From: Laccaria trichodermophora
Lineage: Eukaryota; Basidiomycota; Agaricomycetes; Agaricales; Hydnangiaceae
Assembly (NCBI GenBank): GCA_018417955.1
Contig: JACTVC010000017.1
Span: 744,001-808,000 of the forward strand
Reading direction: 5' to 3'
Length of the DNA: 64,000 nt
A program made the translations under genes and the position numbers. The notes under the pieces are model-generated. The model saw nothing but the letters and a program-made list of their open reading frames with translations, did no database searches and was not told the origin of the DNA. Shown piece by piece: positions 60,389-64,000 of the stretch. Each line of letters opens with the position of its first letter. Position 1 is the stretch's first letter.

Positions 60389-60690
60389 GCGTGGGTGACA
60401 AATCCCACACGCTTGCGAGCGCCAACATTTCTGATAACAAATTACTTGCCTTCTTGATTGTGCCGACAAGCTGCGGAGGGATCACATGAATGCAGAAGAC
60501 CTCGACTTGGGGTACAGAAGCCCTCTTCAATTGTTGCCGTGAAACCATGCACTTACCATCCATTCGCCGACTCGGCTAGATGAGGAGGGAAGTGTCGAGA
60601 CATGATGCATGACGCGTTGAGAGGTGCCGTATAAATAGCTTTAGGGCCCAACTCTTGGAGATTTTTTTTTTTTGAAGGCTCGGATCGAAG
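60389..60690 (-). pseudogene. Right fragment of the degenerate RBR ligase copy
   Basis: ACAAATCCCACACGCTTGCG and the following 120 bp align with about 39,216-39,330 of the RBR gene. After a gap, 60,585-60,660 aligns with its 5' end and upstream region (GTCGAGACATGATGC). Frames are broken and the middle of the gene is missing. Together with 45,110-45,265 it forms one interrupted copy. Confidence 0.55.
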
Positions 60691-60842
60691 CAAAGTAAAC
60701 TGGGGTCTTGGCAAATCTATACGTCGTGTCGAGTCGGGGGCAGGAAATGGAATGTAAGTACTGTGCTCAGAACGAACTCTTCAATTTAATTCATTCATTC
60801 CAGTCTTAGCTATGCTTAGAAAAAAAAACACACAAACACTCC

Positions 60843-61541
60843 CTAGTATCTCGCATTAACACGCAAACACTGTCCATGCCGACAATTCGACATCTTCATC
60901 CCACATAGATAGCAAAACCTGACACCACATCGACACACAATGCTGTTACACCCCGACAACTTCTGCACCACTGCCTTGCACCCCGGACACGTCTGCCACC
61001 CTTTCAATTTCGCAGCCCGCCTAAGCTCCTTAATAGCTTCGTCTTCGGCGCAAGGGCTCCCTTCGTGCATTGGACGCTGGCACCATTTGCACGTTGCCTT
61101 GTGACACGCGGGACACCGGACGGATTGGGATTTGAAGGATGAGGCGGCTCCGAGGAACGTGGAGCAGCTCTTCGTGGGACAATAGAGTCGCTGACTTTGC
61201 GGTATTGCGTACTCGTGCATCTTGGCTGATAGATTGCGCTTGATGTCTTGATCTTCGAGGCGTTTGAGTATTCGCGTGGTGGGGACATTTTTCTTGCAGC
61301 ATCGCACAGGGAAACGCGACTCGTCTTTGATGGATTCGTTGACGAGGGCCGCGAGGCAGGAAGAGCAGTAGTTGTGCTTGCAGGGTGCACGGAGGACCTT
61401 GTTGAGGGTCACTTCGTCAAAGCAACTGATGCATTCGACCGTTCTGTGCATGTTCCCGATTCTGGTGTTAATCAATTGTCCCAAACAACATATGGACGGG
61501 GACGAACCCATGAAGGTGGCGTTGCCAAAGCTTGCGTACAA
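60843..61541 (-). CDS. RBR-type E3 ubiquitin ligase, second gene (5' end unresolved)
   Basis: The open frame encodes a full catalytic module of about 200 residues: RING1 CISC...CKHNYCSSC, CCKK, an IBR with YCPTKSCSTF, CPACHKATCKWC and HEGSPC, and RING2 CPGCKAVVQKLSGCNSIVC with the expected catalytic Cys in SGCNSI. It is clearly paralogous to 38986-40232. The RING1 exon probably starts at the CACAG acceptor near 61,448. Possible upstream exons reach an ATG at 61,907 (MTIMEKVAPN), but joining them in phase meets a TGA near 61,555, so the N-terminus is undecided; the gene could be a 5'-damaged copy. Confidence 0.6.
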   Translation of the reverse strand: MYASFGNATFMGSSPSICCLGQLINTRIGNMHRTVECISCFDEVTLNKVLRAPCKHNYCSSCLAALVNESIKDESRFPVRCCKKNVPTTRILKRLEDQDIKRNLSAKMHEYAIPQSQRLYCPTKSCSTFLGAASSFKSQSVRCPACHKATCKWCQRPMHEGSPCAEDEAIKELRRAAKLKGWQTCPGCKAVVQKLSGCNSIVCRCGVRFCYLCGMKMSNCRHGQCLRVNARY

Positions 61542-62081
61542 CTTTCTTCAAATCAATTTCGAAGAGCATTGTTCGTTCAAGAAATTCAAGTCTGTTTCGT
61601 CTGAAATGTGAGCCATGTTTCTAGTGAAAGGCGAGACAAGCAAAAATATCTCTGTTTCAAAGTGAGTGAGATCCCGCGAGTTGCCATAATAAAAAAACTG
61701 AATTTGTTTAGAGGGCTTTTACAGCCTACCGAGGCCGATAGTTGAGAAGGAGTCCTGAAGAGTCGGAGGCTTTTCAATGGAAATCATGGAACTACGAGGA
61801 GTTATTCCGGACGACGTCATTTGGGTAGCTGTTTTCTTCGACGTGTCCTGCCAAACAAGGTCGCACACATTGCGCAAATTTGGCGCGACTTTTTCCATGA
61901 TCGTCAAAAGTGACTAGTGATAGCTAGTGACGCCAAGCGATGAACATGATAGACAAAGGGCAGACGACCGGACCTCTACTCAAACAAACGAAGAAGGAAG
62001 AAGAAATTCTTCAAGCTTGGGAATCAAGAAAGAAAAAAGAGAGAGGTTTCGAAATCGATGGACGGCTCACTCTCAAGAGTC

Positions 62082-63832
62082 TCAACTAAACCTCCCCCCG
62101 AACCCTTCCTTCAACAATCTCCACCACAACCCCCGCCCAAACCAAAATCCCATCCCCTGAAAACACTCCGGATACCTCACCTCCGGCTCCCTTGTAAAAT
62201 ACGTATCATTCCACACCCCAAAATACCTCATCCCCAACGCCCGCGTCGTCCACTGATAGTCATGTGCGAACCCGGCAGGGCAGAAGATCTCGATCACGGC
62301 GGAGATGCGTGTGGGTGGCATGAAGACGAGGTGGGTTAGGCCGTTGCCGTGTATGCCTAGGAGGATCTGTTGGGGAAATCGTTACTGAGGACTTCTTTGA
62401 AAAGGGGGAAGAAAAGAAAAAAGGCCGTTACGGTTGTTCGGGAAGCAGCGCGGACTTGCTCGTCCTTTGTCATATGTTCTGCTTCGAGGACTTGGAGTTC
62501 CCATTCTGGCAGTGGCGGCTGGGAAGACTTGCTCGCCTCTGCCAATGGAGCCCACTCGCGATCGACTCCCCCACCCTTGACCAACTCATTCTCTCCACCA
62601 CCAGCAGCCTCCCTCTCCGCGTTCTTTCGCGCAACCAACGCCTTCAGCTCTTTAACGAGCGCCTCATGATCCTCCTTGAAGAGCCTCCTCTTACGTGCAC
62701 TCTGTCGCGAGATATAAGTGATGACGACCTTTTCCGGCATGGGCAATACCATCTTCTCATTCTCCGCCTCCACTCGAAAATCTCCAATCCGCGATGCCTT
62801 CACCGCTTCCTCCGAATTTACGCCATTCAAAGGCAACACAACAGACAAATTCTCCAGTTTCACACCGGCAAACCGCCAGATCGCCTCCCTCACAGGACCC
62901 CACCACCTACCCACCCGAATCCCTCTCAACGTCCCACGGACACGCATATATTCCCAAGCCTCCGCCGCTGTCCTCTGCGTCCGACTCCCACACATCACAC
63001 CGCGATGCGCTGCGCTTCGGTCTGTCAACAGTGCCAACGGGAAATACCATGCCCTCGCCTTGCTGGCGTTCCCCACACCCGACACAATGAGGCTAGCAGA
63101 CACTCGATCACCCCAGTCTTCCTGGTGTTCTACTGTAAGAGACGGAAAGGCCGCTCGAAGGAAATATGCATTAAACCCGGGGTCGTCTCGCCACCCATTC
63201 GCGTCCGAGTGTATGAATATGGCGCGATGTATTAGCGGAGGTGTGGGTGTGTAGAGGATTGACTCGGTGGGGTTATGGGATGTGGGTGAGGAGAAGAAGC
63301 CGCGCCAGAATGCTTGAACGCCGAGGAAGAGTTCGGCAACGAAGTGGTAGTAGTGTCGCAGGAATTGGGATGGGTCGTTCAAGAGGAGCTGAAGGATCGA
63401 GAACGGTTAATTGTCAAAGAAGGCTAATTTGACGCTAAGAAAGCTCACCGTATTCCCATCAACCGTCCAAACTCGCTTTTCCTCGCCTTCTTTACCCCAC
63501 ATCTCCGCCGCCTCACGTACGCTCACAAAGCGCATCTCCCGTTCTGTAGGTTCCCTCTGCACGATATTTTCTGGAGTGTTGAGCGCCGTGAGCTCTGTGC
63601 TGGTCATCATCCTGATCCCAGGGAATAAGCCGTCGACTTTCGTGGTGCCGTATGAGTCGCCTGTCGAAGGGCTGTATGATGAGTTGGGTATGATGAGGAA
63701 GAAGGTCATGTAGAGATTGTGGAACAGAGTCCATCCTGGTGCGTGTGCGAGTACGGTGGTTGGCGGGAGGGCATTGGACTGGGTTATATGCGTCGGTGAA
63801 GACGGATAGGCCACGGCAGTTGGTTCTGACAC
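62082..63832 (-). CDS. GT61-family (EOGT/AGO61-like) glycosyltransferase, N-terminus incomplete
   Basis: Three exons join in phase: 63449 to at least 63832, 62432-63388 and 62082-62366, with introns of 60 and 65 bp, giving at least 541 residues. Landmarks of DUF563/GT61 enzymes are present in order: HAPGWTLFHNLYM, LRHYYHFVAELFLG, VITYISRQSARKR, EHMTKDEQVRAASRTT and LLGIHGNGLTHLVFMPP. Such enzymes transfer sugars such as GlcNAc or xylose in the secretory pathway and normally carry an N-terminal membrane anchor. That anchor is not seen here, so the 5' exon probably lies at or beyond the right edge. Position 63832 is only the limit of the continuous frame, not a start: it is GTG, and an in-frame stop lies a little further upstream. 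Confidence 0.75.
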
Positions 63833-64000
63833 GACCCCAGTAATCGTTTACGTCTCCGTATGAGCCTGGATTTGTGCATTCGCATTGATCCTGGTCGGAG
63901 CAACCGACGCCGCCAAAGCTGACTGCTTAATGATGACCGTGGCTGTTGACTGTGTCACCTGTTGACTTGGGAAGAGGAAGGACGAGATGTGCATGAAACA

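Overview
The window looks like the genome of an Agaricomycete (mushroom-forming basidiomycete). Genes are cut by many 45-66 bp GT..AG introns. The recognisable products are fungal: a CCR4-NOT subunit 11-like protein, RBR-type ubiquitin ligases, a GT61-type glycosyltransferase, a degenerate DUF6533-type seven-helix protein and a Helitron helicase with a DUF6570-like region. There is nothing bacterial: no operons, ribosome binding sites or CRISPR. All exon models were made by reading splice signals and frames by eye; no transcript or database search was available.

Layout. Positions 1-3,700 form the left arm of a large inverted duplication. It carries a small secreted cysteine-rich protein gene (694-1000, +), copy A of a two-repeat protein family (1714-2906, -) and a broken fragment of an RBR ligase exon. 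Part of this arm is repeated in tandem at about 4,830-7,030, including copy B of the two-repeat family, which has lost its ATG. A degenerate seven-helix receptor-like gene lies at 7,579-8,260 (-). From about 9,515 to 38,165 runs a tandem array of a 9,737 bp unit built around a CNOT11-like gene. Copy 1 (9515-11057, -) has intact exons and what looks like the native C-terminus. Copies 2-4 share a 2 bp frameshifting deletion and a chimeric 3' end. The 6-8 kb spacers hold several shorter tandem repeats and a candidate 76-residue spliced gene behind a TATA box, present three times.

Right of the array are a small membrane protein (38351-38818, -), an RBR ligase (38986-40232, -) and the right inverted arm (about 39,860-44,950). 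The right arm carries copy C of the two-repeat family, a SINE-like insertion with a 10 bp target duplication, and a copy of the secreted-protein gene with a stop at codon 2.

From about 45,266 to 60,388 a 15 kb block of nested mobile DNA separates two fragments of a degenerate RBR copy. It contains an LTR-like sequence (ending at 46,016) and a Helitron. The Helitron encodes a four-exon accessory protein (46336-47889, -) and a 2,317-codon Rep-helicase (48125-55180, -) with one in-frame TGA. It also carries four cargo genes (55489-58732), which form two paralogous pairs. To the right lie a second RBR gene (60843-61541, -) and a GT61 glycosyltransferase running toward the window edge (62082-63832, -).

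The most unusual items are the CNOT11-like array, the paired Helitron cargo genes with the spliced retropepsin-like N-terminus on the helicase, and the CGA-to-TGA nonsense pattern seen in two unrelated genes.
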